Shown here piece by piece: positions 34,190 through 45,589 of a stretch of DNA of 64,000 nucleotides. Positions within the stretch are counted from its first letter, which is position 1. Each line of letters begins with the position of its first letter. The stretch lies in NCBI RefSeq assembly GCF_051020975.1, contig NC_135039.1, forward strand, positions 8,158,692 through 8,222,691. The letters run 5' to 3'. Below the pieces are notes generated by a model. That model saw nothing but the letters and a program-made list of their open reading frames with translations, had not been told where the DNA came from and searched no databases. The DNA is from Osmia lignaria lignaria (Eukaryota; Arthropoda; Insecta; Hymenoptera; Megachilidae). The position numbers and the translations under genes are program-made.

Positions 34190-35371
34190 TCATTCCTTCT
34201 TACACGTCGAACACACGTGTTTACTCTTTGGGCACGCCCTCACTATGTGTCCTTCTTCTCCGCAATTGAAACATGCCGTCCTGGACGAAGTTTTCTTCTC
34301 ATCCCTTAACGGCTTCTTCCTGCTCACGTTCGACTGTGTCCCCGATGATCCTGACGCAGTCGCTGATGTATGTGCTGCGGACCGCGGTGTCTTTGACGCC
34401 GGATTTCCTCCCGTCACCGGCATTGCTCCCATCTCTCTCATCGCAACATAGAGATGATCGACATTGGTGTATTTATTCGAGCGGATTGTCCGCTCAATGG
34501 CTTCGTCGCCGATGCTTCCAATTACTGCATCCTTCAAATATTCGTCCGGGATGGTGATCTTAAGAGCGCGTAATTTCGTCAGCTTGGCGAAACAATAGTC
34601 GCCCAACTTCTGCCCCGGTCTGGCTGTATACGAAGCGGCCTCCTTTAACATCCGATTAAAAGGCAACGGCTTCTTAAATCGGTCAATCAACGCCGTCTTT
34701 AACGTTTTCCACGTCGGATCCCGCCGTTGCTCCTTGTCAAACAACTGACGAGCATGTCCACGTAGCCGGCGTGCGATATTACAAATAATGTCGTCATCGC
34801 TCCAGCCACCTCGTCGCGCGATACGGTCGACATCACGAACCCATAGTTCAATATCCGCCTTGTCCTCTGCTGGATCGAACTTCGGCAGTAAATGCTCCTG
34901 CAAGGTTGTTGGCCTGTAACGTGCGGCCCTCAATTTCTCCTTGAGCTTCTCCACCGTCGAACGTAACGCATCCACTGTGGCACTTTCTCCTGTCAACGAT
35001 CTCCGCGATTCAGGAGGCGATCATGACCGAATTCGAGACGAATCCCGCGAATATTCGTGTCTCCGCTCTCGCGACCCGTCACGCGAACGTCTTCGCGGTC
35101 GCCGGCCTTTTCCGTCTCCGCGTCGCGATTCACCACAAGAGTCCTTGAATCGCCTTTTCGTCCGGTCCCGCGAACCGCGCGTCGATTCGCGCGAACTACC
35201 CCGCGCATCTTTACTCAGACGCTCCTCCGATTCCTCGCGTGAATGCATGCGACTCAAACTGCGAGGGTCGTCGTCCCTCGGGGGCGTATATCGCGAACTC
35301 CGCGAACTCCGCGAACTGTCCCGCGATTCTCCACGACGGGGACTACGGTCACGTCTTCTAATTCCGCTCAT
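34190..35371 (-). pseudogene. Gypsy Gag with Arg/Ser-rich N-terminus
   Basis: From ATG at 35371 (MSGIRRRDRSPRRGESRD..): about 117 residues of SR/RD-rich sequence resembling splicing-factor RS domains. An in-frame TGA at about 35021, which a CGA-to-TGA change would explain, separates it from the capsid part: LRAARYRPTTLQEHLLPKFD, IELWVRDVDRIARRGGW, then the CCHC knuckle CFNCGEEGHIVRAC near 34260. It stops at 34190 within a second knuckle. RNA packaging is expected for the knuckle; the role of the RS region is unknown. Confidence 0.75.
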
Positions 35372-35579
35372 TTCAAATTGCAGAATACTATGCACAAAAG
35401 TCACCCACACAGTCAAGAATCCCACAGGTACGATGCACGTACGGCTTGCAAAAGTCTCGCACTTTAGTTTCTCAGCACTCGTACACTGTATCTGGTGTCA
35501 CTAACACTCATAGGCAACCACGAACCAGAAGGTCAGTGACTCGCGCAATTGACCTTCGTGTAATTAAAACACGTGGCTA

Positions 35580-35593
35580 TCCCACTTCTGATA
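35580..35593 (-). other. Primer-binding site
   Basis: Minus strand reads TATCAGAAGTGGGA, directly after the LTR end. The core TCAGAAGTGGGAT is also the PBS of the gypsy element at 42-49 kb, so both likely use the same tRNA (Ser/Leu type). Confidence 0.65.
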
Positions 35594-35843
35594 TGTTAGA
35601 CAAGATAGGAAATAGGCTCTGTGGTAATGAATTACTGAATTTACTATTTTCAAAGAAAGACTTTATTTGTAGATTTCCCGTTAAGCGTCAGGAAAAGGAC
35701 TGGCCCCCTTTTCCTTGTGCGGGCCTGGCCCACGTTGACCCATAATACCCCAGCGTTCCAGGGTGGGGGTGTCAACGGACGAAGACTAGGTGCGGTTCCC
35801 TCGCTGACATGACGGTCCTCTGAAATTTCCTCAACGCCTTACA
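35594..35843 (-). repeat. 5' LTR of the gypsy element (250 bp)
   Basis: Minus strand starts TGTAAGGCGTTGAGG at 35843 and ends ..TTGTCTAACA at 35594, adjacent to the PBS. Contains AATAAAG as a possible poly(A) signal. The 3' LTR was not found; the element's 3' part is missing. Confidence 0.65.
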
Positions 35844-35872
35844 CAATCTTTGTAAAAAAGTACGCGCAGTTT

Positions 35873-37743
35873 ATGGAAACCAAAATTAAAATATCATTTA
35901 AAATGATGAACCCCAAATCTGTTATTACTACTCCTATTGATAGTTCATCATGTGGCAATGTAGGGAATCGTGGTCGTGGTCGTCCACGCAAATGTTACGA
36001 AGATTGTAGCAGCAAGACCCAAAAAAGACGGTCACATCAGCTTCGTAGCAAATATAGCCAAGAAGAGTTGCGGGCAGCTGTTGCACCCAACAATAAAAAA
36101 CGCTGTAAATATTTGTTATCAAATAATGAAGAAGAAGAAGAAGCATTTATAAATAAAATTCTGGCAATGTATATAGACCTCGGTCTATTAAGGAGAAAAT
36201 ATGAATCGCTTTGAACTTATAATAAATGCTTATTTGGAGATAAACTTTATCCACCTTATGCGAAAATTCAGGCTGCTAAAAAAAATGTTACCCTCAAAAT
36301 ATAACTGTAACTGAAAATGGTGCTGAACTCAAATTGCAATCCCTGCTGGATCACACAACATCTCAAATCATGAAATTACTACCGAATCAAATTTTTCTCG
36401 ATATAGGCACTGAAGGATTAACTTTACATGGAAAGTGGGGAATGGATGGTACTTCTGGCCAACAAACTTTTAAACAAAAGTGGTCAACAAATAACGACGA
36501 TGATACAAAAGTTATGTCTGACAGTACAGTATTTATAATATGTTATGTCCTGTTAATATTAACAAACAGTCACGATAGTAGTCGTGTTTTATGGAGAAAC
36601 GATAGACCATCGTCTGTAAGATTTTGCAGGCCGCTTAAATTTAAATCTGCTAAAGAATCACCATCCAACATTTTAGAGGATTACAATTTCTATATGAATG
36701 AAATCAACAATTTGCGGCCTTCAGTGGAAAATAAGTTTAGTAACTCTTTTAAAGTCGCTCACACTTTATATTGTACCATGATTGATGGTAAAGTGTGTAA
36801 CGTGTTGACAAACCAGAAATCGACGACATCTTGCAATATTTGTCGAATAAGTCCAACACATATAAATGATTTACAGTATATAAAAGAATTAATAATTAAC
36901 GAAGAACATTATAAGTTTGGTCTATCTACTCTTCATTGCTGGATACGATTTATGGAGTGTTTATTACATATTTCGTATAATCTAGATTTTAAAGAAAGTT
37001 GTGCTAAAGGAAATAATAAAATGTTACAAAGAAATAGAAAGAAACAAATTCAAAACGATTTAAAATCGCAATTATCTATAATGGTTGATGTTGTGAAACA
37101 AGGACACGGTACAACCAATGATGGCAATACTGCTAGGCGATTTTTTTCAAATCCTGCGATTGTTTCTAATGTACTTGGAATCAATCAGTCACTCGTAGAA
37201 AGGTTTGCAAATATCTTACATGTAATGGCAAGCGGTTTTACAATAAATTTGGAAAAATTTCAAATATATACTAACGAAACTACGAAAATATTTATTAATT
37301 TGTACGAATGGTACAGGATGCCCCCTTCTGTACATAAAGTACTACTACATAGTAGTAATATTATGCGAAAGTTGGTTCTACCTATAGGCTATTTTTCAGA
37401 AGAGGCTCAAGAGTCTGGAAATAAAATATTTAAAGCTGCTAGACGCTATAATAGTAGAACTTGTTCTCGTAAAAGCAATAATGAAGACATAATGAACTAT
37501 CTTCTTATTTCATCGGATCCTAGTATTAGTGCTAATAGATTACAAAAAGATAAAATGACAAAAGAATTATCAACCGAAGCGAAAACATTAATCAAGTGGG
37601 TCGATATAAATAATATAACTAACAATGAAAATGATGATGATGTTGTTTCAGAAGATTCAGTTAATTATGACACTATTTCTGATGAATCTTTAGATATTGA
37701 AGATTGTTTTGAAGATGCTGAAGAACATAACATTATTATTTAG
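35873..37743 (+). pseudogene. Transib (RAG1-related) transposase
   Basis: Two frames: 35873-36214 (Arg/Lys-rich N-terminus with GRGRPRK, an AT-hook-like motif) and 36334-37743 (469 codons), with the bridge 36215-36333 broken by TGA at 36212 and a shift at an A8 run near 36285. Core motifs in order: KWGMDGTSGQQ (first Asp, about 36445), RFCRPLKF, TMIDGKVCN (second Asp, about 36785), a Cys pair CNICR, SVHKVLLHS, and YFSEEAQESGNKIF (Glu, about 37405). These match the Transib transposases, the family from which RAG1 is thought to derive. Acidic C-terminal tail. The main frame is intact, so this is a relatively young copy. Confidence 0.75.
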
Positions 37744-38056
37744 ATAGATGCATTACATAAAATTAAATATAATTTCATTCAGTATTCAATGAGTTATCGA
37801 TTTTTGTACACATTTTCCGGATTCCGCCAGGTTGCATCACCGGTTTTGAATTCCATAATTTCGAATACAAATTCAAAATCAACATCCCCAATAACTCACA
37901 TATATCTAGTTTCAAAAGTATCCATTCAGTTTTGATTTTTGGATCCGCCAGATTGAATCGGCCATTTTGAATTTGATCATTTTGATTAAAAATTTGAATT
38001 CTACGTCCAAAATAACCTGGAGATACCAATTTTCAGAAAATTTACTGCAGAATTCA

Positions 38057-38103
38057 CTGACTTATCAAATTTTGTCCATTTCATGCGGATTTCGCCCACT
38101 GTG
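38057..38103 (-). mobile_element. Right terminal inverted repeat of the Transib element
   Basis: Read inward from 38103: CACAGTGGGCGAAATCCGC. CACAGTG is the Transib terminus and is shared with the MITE at 60080-61080. The next five bases outside are CGGCA, close to the CGNCG target preference. The left terminus is not seen; an LTR lies there instead. Confidence 0.6.
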
Positions 38104-38159
38104 CGGCAGTTCGAAACGTGCTACGAAGTAGTGATCATCGAAGCAAAAAAATGAATTCT

Positions 38160-38272
38160 CAAAGCCGCAGTAAGTGTATCTTTTCATCTTTACTTCCCGA
38201 GTGTCATTGACAATTACATTCCGTGAACATTTGTAATAAAAATATTTGTTTCGAAATTTGCTTTGTCTCATA
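38160..38272 (-). repeat. Conserved coding-like segment next to a mariner terminus
   Basis: Matches 25676-25790 in inverted orientation. Both copies, read in the proper frame, give RNVIVNDTREVK and LYMRQSK, and differ by an in-frame gap. See findings. Confidence 0.5.
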
Positions 38273-38995
38273 TACAGTGGGTCACAAAATTGAACCAAAT
38301 GACGTGAGGTTTCTCGAGAAGCCATACAAATTAATTTACTAAGATATATGCTTTCGTGGTCTTACAAAATGACAATTTGTTGAAACCGTGAGTAAAAATA
38401 GTGAAGGGTAATTTTTCTACTTTTTTATGTGAAATGAGTTATGTGTATGCTGAAAATTTCATCGAGATCGGTTAATGCACTTAGAAGTTACAAGTAATTA
38501 AAATTACTTGGACAGAATTGTATTGAATAATTTACAAGCTAACAATAATAATAGAATAAATAAACAATAATAATACAATAAACAACATAGAATCGACCCC
38601 TCGGCTGCATATACGCGATGTGTACGGACGCAGAATCGACACCTTGTTTGGATATTTGGTGCAATGTTTGGGTTCCAATTCCTGTTGCATATATCCAGGT
38701 TTTACTGTATACAGAGATGTATAGATGAAAAGTCGCGATTTTCGGAAATTGAAATTACTTGTAACTTCTAAGTTGTAAGAGTGGTGCGAGGGCCACTATA
38801 TTAATATGACTGTCCCTGCGGATTCCAGAACTTTCTATGACAACGAATGTTATTAACAAAAGATGTTGTAAAACAGATCATTCACGATTTAACCGTTGAC
38901 GAATAAAGTCTACAAAGTGTATTGACCGATCTCGATGATATTTTCAGTATACACATAACATACTTAAATTTACAAATGTCATATTTTAAATTTTC
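38273..38995 (+). repeat. Mariner-type repeat, left part
   Basis: Left terminus TACAGTGGGTCACAAAATTG. Contains the foldback arms also seen at 25386-25675 (gaagttacaagtaatt near 38488; attacttgtaacttc near 38755), with a fragment of the 50-51 kb minisatellite element lying between them (38525-38712). Its right part continues at 42090, after the 39000-42085 insertion. Confidence 0.65.
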
Positions 38996-38999
38996 ATTG

Positions 39000-41900
39000 T
39001 GTTACGTTGCGCGTGCGACGGCGCAACGTAAAAAGGAAAATATAAATTGGAGGATATAGGGTGGTTAAATTTGAATTAGTTAGTTGGAATTCAACCCCTT
39101 ACACCTTCTTTCCTATTTTAGCGCGATGGTTGGTATCGCTGCCACCAGTCTTGAGCGGGTTAACGCTCTCGACAAATTAAAAGACGAAAGGCAAAATTGA
39201 TAAGATGTTAGATTAGAAATTATTAGCCCTTCGTTGGGTTCGTTCAACGCTTAGGTCCCGTACGGGTCCCTCCTTGAATCTGTATGAGTTGGTAGGCGTG
39301 TTTTAGCTGAAATGTGTGAGGTGCGTTTGAAATGAATTTTGAAACTGTTTAGGTCAATGAAACTGGTTTAATTGTGAATGAAAAATCAAGTAAATAGTAA
39401 CAGAGAAATGCCAAAATTGAGACTTTTATAAATTTGGAAAAATTCGTTAGTGTAGAAAAATACCAGTTTATGCAAAAATGTGAACAAGGGTAAAGATGCT
39501 TAGAATTAATTAACAAAAATATATCAATATGAAAACACTCTAATATCACAATTGAAACGCGCTGAGTAATGTACCGGTCGCGTGAAATGATTATTACAAT
39601 TTCGCTTTCCTAAAGTTAGCTGTAAAATCGGCGGTTTTCGCCCGTGGTACACCCCAGCCTGAAATACTCTCGTAACTCTCGAAAGAGCTGGACTAAGGTG
39701 CCCTTTTGATGATGGAAAAATTGGAATTGCGAGATTATAATAAACAGAAAAAATAATACTGAAATCAGTCGATACCTCGTACGGTGGAACGATCTGACCT
39801 GAGTCTTTCTCGTAACCCTGAAGGGCTGGACCAGATCGCCCGTTTTGCCAATTGATAACGTCGTGATTGAAAAATGTAATGGAATCGACTTACCGTTACG
39901 CTGTTTAATACGAAACAAGATTTATAATATTCGCTTGCTAATTTTCGCTTTGTATTCGCTCGATGATCTGGAACACCAAAGAAACGGTAAGATTTCGATC
40001 ACTGCACTTGTCGCGGCGAGAACGAATAAATACGGACGAGTACGTCGACGAGAGACAAACGAATAACGAGAATTACGAATTACGATTAATATAAATTACG
40101 CGAAATGAAGTTAATACGGAAATACTACGCGAACAAACGGTTTAAAAACAGAAAGAAAAGATAGAATATTAGGGAGAAAGAAGGTTTTACGTGCGCGTCT
40201 ATGAGTCCTTATTCAGAATTCCGATTATTTTAACTCGCACGGCACTCTGCCTCGCTACGCGGAGGACTTTACCGCAGAGAAAATATCGCGAACTTCCAAA
40301 TAACTCTGTCTCTCGGACACACGGGCTCCCGATCACGTACTTACGATTGATCGATCAAGAGTGACAAATTTCGTGCGCGATCGATGGTCGAAGGGCCCGT
40401 CGCGCGAACATCGTCCTTGGAGGGGACGGTTTGGCGAATCGTAGTTCGTTTTCGGAAGTGTCGCGTGCCCGGTGATTGGTTGAGACGGGCGAGCTAGACG
40501 AAGATCTTTTATCCCCTTTCTTTGGTGTTCCTTTCTTTTCTACTTCGTCGCCATGATAGTTTCAACGGTTTTCAGAAACTACGCAGTATTTCTCTTTAAA
40601 TGTATAATTAATTAATTGCACTGAATTGAAATATAACTATTGATTTGATTGAATTGTAGAATGAGATTTGAAATTGAAATATACAGGTTTTGGTAGAGGA
40701 AGCCGTCATCCGTATATCATGATCAAAATTATTCGCTTTCCTGATTTTCCATAAAGATAGTCTAATTTAATAGGTTTAAAAGCGGACGATGCGTTTATGG
40801 TGGTTGTAATGCCGTTGCGAATTATGCATTTAACAACAATCTATCGCACATTAGCTTCGATGAATTCGGCATTTCGCATTCTATGAATTTGAAACAATTT
40901 TCAACCTAACGAACGTTCCTTCGAGAACGTTCCTTTGTTCTGTCGTCGAGGTACTCAAAAGGCTCGATTTATTTAAGTTTTTGCAAGGTTTATTTATTTG
41001 TCTCCCTTTTTACAACGTTTACACAATGAAATTGGACAGAGATTCGATGTTCGACAGAGTTCTAAAACTAGAGTTGACTGCCTGTGGTTTTCCTGTTCCC
41101 TTTTTATATAGAGGTTTTGGAGGAAAAACTAAGGGTGGGGGTTTCTGGAATCTGGGGTGGTGGTCCAGCCGTGAGGAAAGGAAATGGAAATCAAGATTGA
41201 ATTAGCGAGGGTCTGACGCAGGAAACATAAATAACGGAAAGGTAAAAAGGGCCTTGTAGGGAAGATCGGTTATCAGAGTGGGACGAGAAAATGGAAAAGG
41301 GCCCGGATCCATAAATAAGAAAAAGGAAAATGGCAAGGATAGACGGACTGGACAGATTGGGATCGCACTGTCGATAAGGCTGGGTCGACAGTTCAAAATG
41401 TGCCGTTATCGCTAGGCAGTTCTTAGAATTTTCGATACAATAGTGTTTATTGCTTCGAACGACCCTTGATTTTCAAACGGCGATTGAACGTTCGCGACGT
41501 TCGCTTTTATAAAGGTTCTCAGGTCTTACTTTCATCGTTTAAATTCATTTTCATCCATCCACTCTCTCACACTATCGTTACAATCAGGTAGTAATAATCC
41601 TTCTTGGACCGGCTGACGCTTTATGCAATAGAGAGAGAAAGAGTTTTCTAACAAAAGAATTATTACGATTTTCCCGTTCCTACGCAGTTAGCAAAGGAAA
41701 TCCCCGGAATGCGAAGCACTGGCTAACTGCGTAGCGCTGATGTTATGCTACGGCTCTCTTTCGCTCTCGAGCTAACCCGAGTTTTTGTGCGTTATTACTG
41801 TATTCTATTACAATAGCTGGCGACGATAGTTTCAAGGAGGGTCACGTAAACTATTGAAAAGAAGAAAATAGAAACGGCCTTTCCTCGTGTACCTCGCATG

Positions 41901-42085
41901 AGAAATTCTCGTAACTCTCGAAAGAGCTTGACAAGAATGTACAAGGTTGAGGAGGAATGGAAAGATTGGCGGAAAACCGAAACATCCGCCTGTACGCCCC
42001 TTACATGAGAAATTCTCGTAACCCAAAAGTGCTTGATAAGGGACGCAAGGCGGATAAATCTCAAATTTTCCCCCGGGACGTAACA
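39000..42085 (-). mobile_element. 3086-bp LTR-A insertion, probably a solo LTR
   Basis: Minus-strand sequence begins TGTTACGTCCCGGGGG (42085) and ends ..CGCAACGTAACA (39000), with ATTG on both sides (38996-38999 and 42086-42089). No gene, and the two ends are not copies of each other, so it is not an LTR-internal-LTR unit. Because copy 3 shows the same 3' terminus followed by a PBS, I read this as one long LTR. It carries a terminal stem-loop at 39002-39031 and a perfect 12-bp hairpin (tacgcagttagc/gctaactgcgta, 41681-41733). The word ctcgtaactctcgaaagagct recurs near 39674 and 41908. Confidence 0.7.
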
Positions 42086-42089
42086 ATTG

Positions 42090-42187
42090 CAAGCTCAGAT
42101 AAAAAAGTTAAAAAATTGCCCTTTACTATTTTTTTCCCGATTTCGATAAATTGTAATTTTTTAGAACGACAAAAACAGATATGTTAG
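42090..42187 (+). repeat. Mariner-type repeat, continuation
   Basis: caagctcagataaaaaagtt..attgccctttac is the sequence expected after tttcattg at 38999, by comparison with 31760-31830. It is cut at 42188 by the gypsy LTR. Confidence 0.7.
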
Positions 42188-42371
42188 TGTAGTAACGGCA
42201 CTAAGGGTTCTAAGGTTGTTCTAAAGAATCACACGTGTTGGCGTCGGGAAGTCTTTATTTCAACTGTCGATTTCGACGATCGTGTTTTGGCACGTCTGGA
42301 GGTCTCGTGCCCTCTCGATACGCGACCTTTGGTGTATGTATTTAATTAATATCGGTTACCGACTACCGATA
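42188..42371 (-). repeat. 3' LTR of the minus-strand gypsy element
   Basis: 184 bp, tgtagtaacggcac..gactaccgata, matching 48758-48941 with four differences that I can see. Contains an AATAAAG signal on the minus strand. Confidence 0.88.
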
Positions 42372-42806
42372 CTATAGTTTGTCCAGCCTGACAATATGAT
42401 TGCCCTCAATCATCGGGTTACACAGAAACTATAAGCGTCTTACTGTCTAAAATAAACTTATTAAACTAAAATATAGGTTTATAAAATATAGGTAAACATA
42501 AACATCCGTTTCGAATAAATGAACAAAAATAAAATTTCTCAATTAACAGAAAATAATCAAAATTTCAGTAAACTCATACTAAACTAGTATATACATTTTA
42601 CTTAGCTTAACTATATCTAAATATAAATCTAAATTTTAATACGAAAATTAAATAATCATTTTTATAACAAACTTTATCCGACGATAATCAACTTAAACTA
42701 ATCCGGTTCTCTCTTAATCCATGGTCTCATGTTTTCGACAGAACAAGTTCCTTTAAAAGGCATTTGAGTTAATTGGTTATTTTCAGGATCATATATAATA
42801 TAACGA

Positions 42807-43997
42807 TCATGGTCTAACACACATTTCACTACATAGGGTCCCTCTATACTTAGGTAATAATTTCTTATTTATACTCGGAGTTACATCTACATTCTTAATC
42901 ATCACATAGTCGCCTAATTGGTATTTTGTAGGTGTTTTACGTTTTCTGTCATAATATTCTGCGTTGTCTGCATTACTCGCTTGAATTTTCTCAACTGCGC
43001 TTTGCCTAATACTATTTAGATCTCGATGTTCATTATTTTTCTCTTCTAAGATTTCGCGTAAATCGTCACTAAGTTGTCCTAACTGATCAGTTCCGAAAAG
43101 AAGTCTAGCTGGCGTATCTCCAATTGATCGGTTTATCGAATTTTTTAACGCAAATTCTGCCTGCACTAAAACATTATCCCAGCTACAAGGAGTTTCAGTA
43201 AGTTTCGCCAAAATCGGTGTCAATGATCGATTTATTCGTTCGATCTGACCGTTTGCGTGCGGTGTAGCAGTCGCAATAAGAATGTGTTGTATTTTATTCG
43301 CTGCCAGAAATTCTTTAAATTTCCCGGACGTAAAAGCTGTACCTCTATCTGGTACAATTTTCTTTGGTTTACTATAATTCGCAAAGTAAGATTTGAAATG
43401 TCGTATTACCTCATCGGTACCTGTACTAACAGTTGGATAAAATTTAACAAATTTTGTAAACGCATCAATAATTTCGAAGATATATTTCTGACGGTGTTTA
43501 GTTCTCTCTAACGGGCCATAATGATCAATATGAACGCATTGGAAGGGTAAATTTCCTTTTTCCGGACAATGTAACTTTCCTTCAATCTTATTTGCAACAG
43601 TTGCGAATGTTATACATTTTAAACAATTCGAAATATGCTTTTTTACTTTATCTTTCATAAAGGGAAACCAATATACTCTACATATATATTCTACTGTCTT
43701 ATTCACACCCTGATGAGCAATTTCTTCGTGGCTTACCCGTATTACATTATCCTCCATGGATGATGGAACATAAAATAATAATCTACCATTCGCTTTACGA
43801 TATACCAATCCGTTACTTAATTCAAAGAATCTATCCTCCTCCTGTTCTAACTTAGCTCTAATCTTATTAATTTTCTGATCCAAATTTTGTAAGATTTCTA
43901 AATTTCGCTCAAAACTGTTTTCCGTAATAATTAATACACTATACATCCGACTTAATGCATCGGCATGCTGCATTCGCTCGCCTTTTCTATGTTCCAA
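42807..43997 (-). pseudogene. Gypsy integrase
   Basis: 396-codon frame. Zinc module: SHEEIAHQG (His pair) and SNCLKCI (Cys pair). Core: VHIDHYGPL (Asp, about 43530), VPDRGTAF (Asp; the family usually has TDRG/SDRG), HANGQIER (Glu, about 43250). The C-terminal domain includes YYDRKRKTP and YQLGDYVMIKNVD. Its start follows a deletion: the frame opens just after the truncated RNase H with EHRKGERMQHADALSR, the usual RNase H-integrase link. The C-terminus ends with a likely frame change (CSEMCVRP). The catalytic residues are all present. Confidence 0.88.
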
Positions 43998-45193
43998 TCT
44001 GTGACAATAGTAAAGCGTATGCCTTGTAAGTATATTCTAAATCGTTCAAGGGAGTAAATAATCGCCAATGCTTCCAATTCGAAGCTATGGTATCGTGATT
44101 CTGTTTGCGTTGTTCGTCTGCTAAAGTAACAAATAGGGTGAAATTTATTGTCTGATTGTTTTTGTAAGAGCACTAAACCGAATCCTGAAGAGCTTGCATC
44201 GCAGTGCAACTCTGTACTAGCCGTTGGTGAATAAATACATAAAACTGGTTTGGATATCATTAATTGTTTCAAATTTTCAAAAGATTTTAAAGCTTCATTA
44301 TCCCATTTAAATTCTGTTTTTGATTTTAATAAATCATAAAGAGGCTTCGAAATGCGTGCAAAATCTCGAATAAATTTTCGAAAGTATGAAATTAAACCTA
44401 AGAAACTATGCAACTCGCGGTACGTTCGCGGTATTGGATATCGTGTCAATGCATCTACATGCTCGGTACTCGGCTTAACACCATTGGCACTAATTCTATA
44501 GCCCAAATAAGTAATTTCAGTAAATAAAAATGTGCATTTTTCAAATCATAGATCTAAACAATTTTTTACTAAAATAGTCAACACTTCCTTCAAAATCTCT
44601 AAATTTTCTTCTATGGTTTTAGTTGCAATCAATAAGTCATCGATATAGATCAAAATCTTTCCCCGATCTAATAACGTACGAAAAGCTGCACTTACAAATC
44701 GCATGAAAAATGATGGTCCATTTGTTAACCCAAATGGCATTCGGATATACTCGAATTGGCCCATAAAAGTAACGAAAGACGTATACGGAATTGATTGTTC
44801 TTTTAATTTAACATTATGAAACGCATCTTTTAAATCTAGTCGCGTAAAATACTCTTTATCGCTAAGTCCATCAATTTGATCGTCGATTCGCGGAATTGGG
44901 AAATTATCTCGTAACGTTATCTTATTTAACTCTCGATAATCCACTGCCATACGAACTTGTCCGTTCTTCTTTTTAACTAATACAATGGGACTACTATACT
45001 GTGACGTACTTGGACGTATTATCTCTCTTTCCAATAAATCGCGAATAATACTCTGAACAGCTGTTTTCTCAAAATATGACAAACGTCTAGGATTGTAACA
45101 AAACGGTTGATGGTTTGGTTTAATCGAAAGTTCCATTTCTAATTGAGTTTTGGGCGTTTTCGGCCTCTCTGGTTTTACGTAATAATCATTCAT
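43952..45193 (-). pseudogene. Gypsy RT and RNase H
   Basis: RT from 45193: RPSTSQYSSPIVLVKKKNG, MAVDYRELN, YIRMPFGLTNGPSFFM, catalytic YIDDLLIA (about 44650). A TGA at about 44546, which a CGA-to-TGA change would explain, interrupts the thumb; the same frame resumes (FEKCTFLF, FLGLISYFRKF). RNase H: ELHCDASSSGFG (first Asp), YHSFELEALAI (Glu), FTIVTDW. At about 43990 roughly 40 residues of RNase H are missing together with a frame change, removing its last catalytic region. Confidence 0.88.
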
Positions 45194-45217
45194 AATTATA
45201 TGGACTCTTTTTACGCC

Positions 45218-45589
45218 CTAACTGATACTATTGTTTACGTTCATCTCGAGCGATTGTGCCGAATCCTGAATTGTTTCATTAGCTAATATTTCGAGAATAT
45301 CAACGTTCGCCTCTATTTCTTCCGACGGCTTCGAAATTTCAACAGTCTTTCCAAAACTTATCCGAATATTATCGCTCGCGATAAAATACCTACCCAATAA
45401 ACATGGATTAATCATCGTAATCTTTGGAACAACATAAAAGTTAATAAAAACTTCGCAATCCTGCACTTGTACTTTTTGCCATAATCTACCTAATATAGTA
45501 ATTTCGCTTTTGTTAACTCCTTCGTAGCGTGCGGTTTCGTTATAAGGTTCAATATTTGTTCCACTAGGTAACAAATCATTATTCAACAA
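45218..45589 (-). pseudogene. Gypsy aspartic protease region
   Basis: The active-site DTG lies at the very end of the gag frame (VAVLDTG, about 45595), and the rest of the protease is in this next frame (ITILGRLWQKV, NPCLLGRYFI, about 45400). A frame change inside the active site is unlikely to be a programmed one, so I read it as a mutation. Ends with a stop at 45218, 25 bp before the RT frame opens. Confidence 0.7.
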
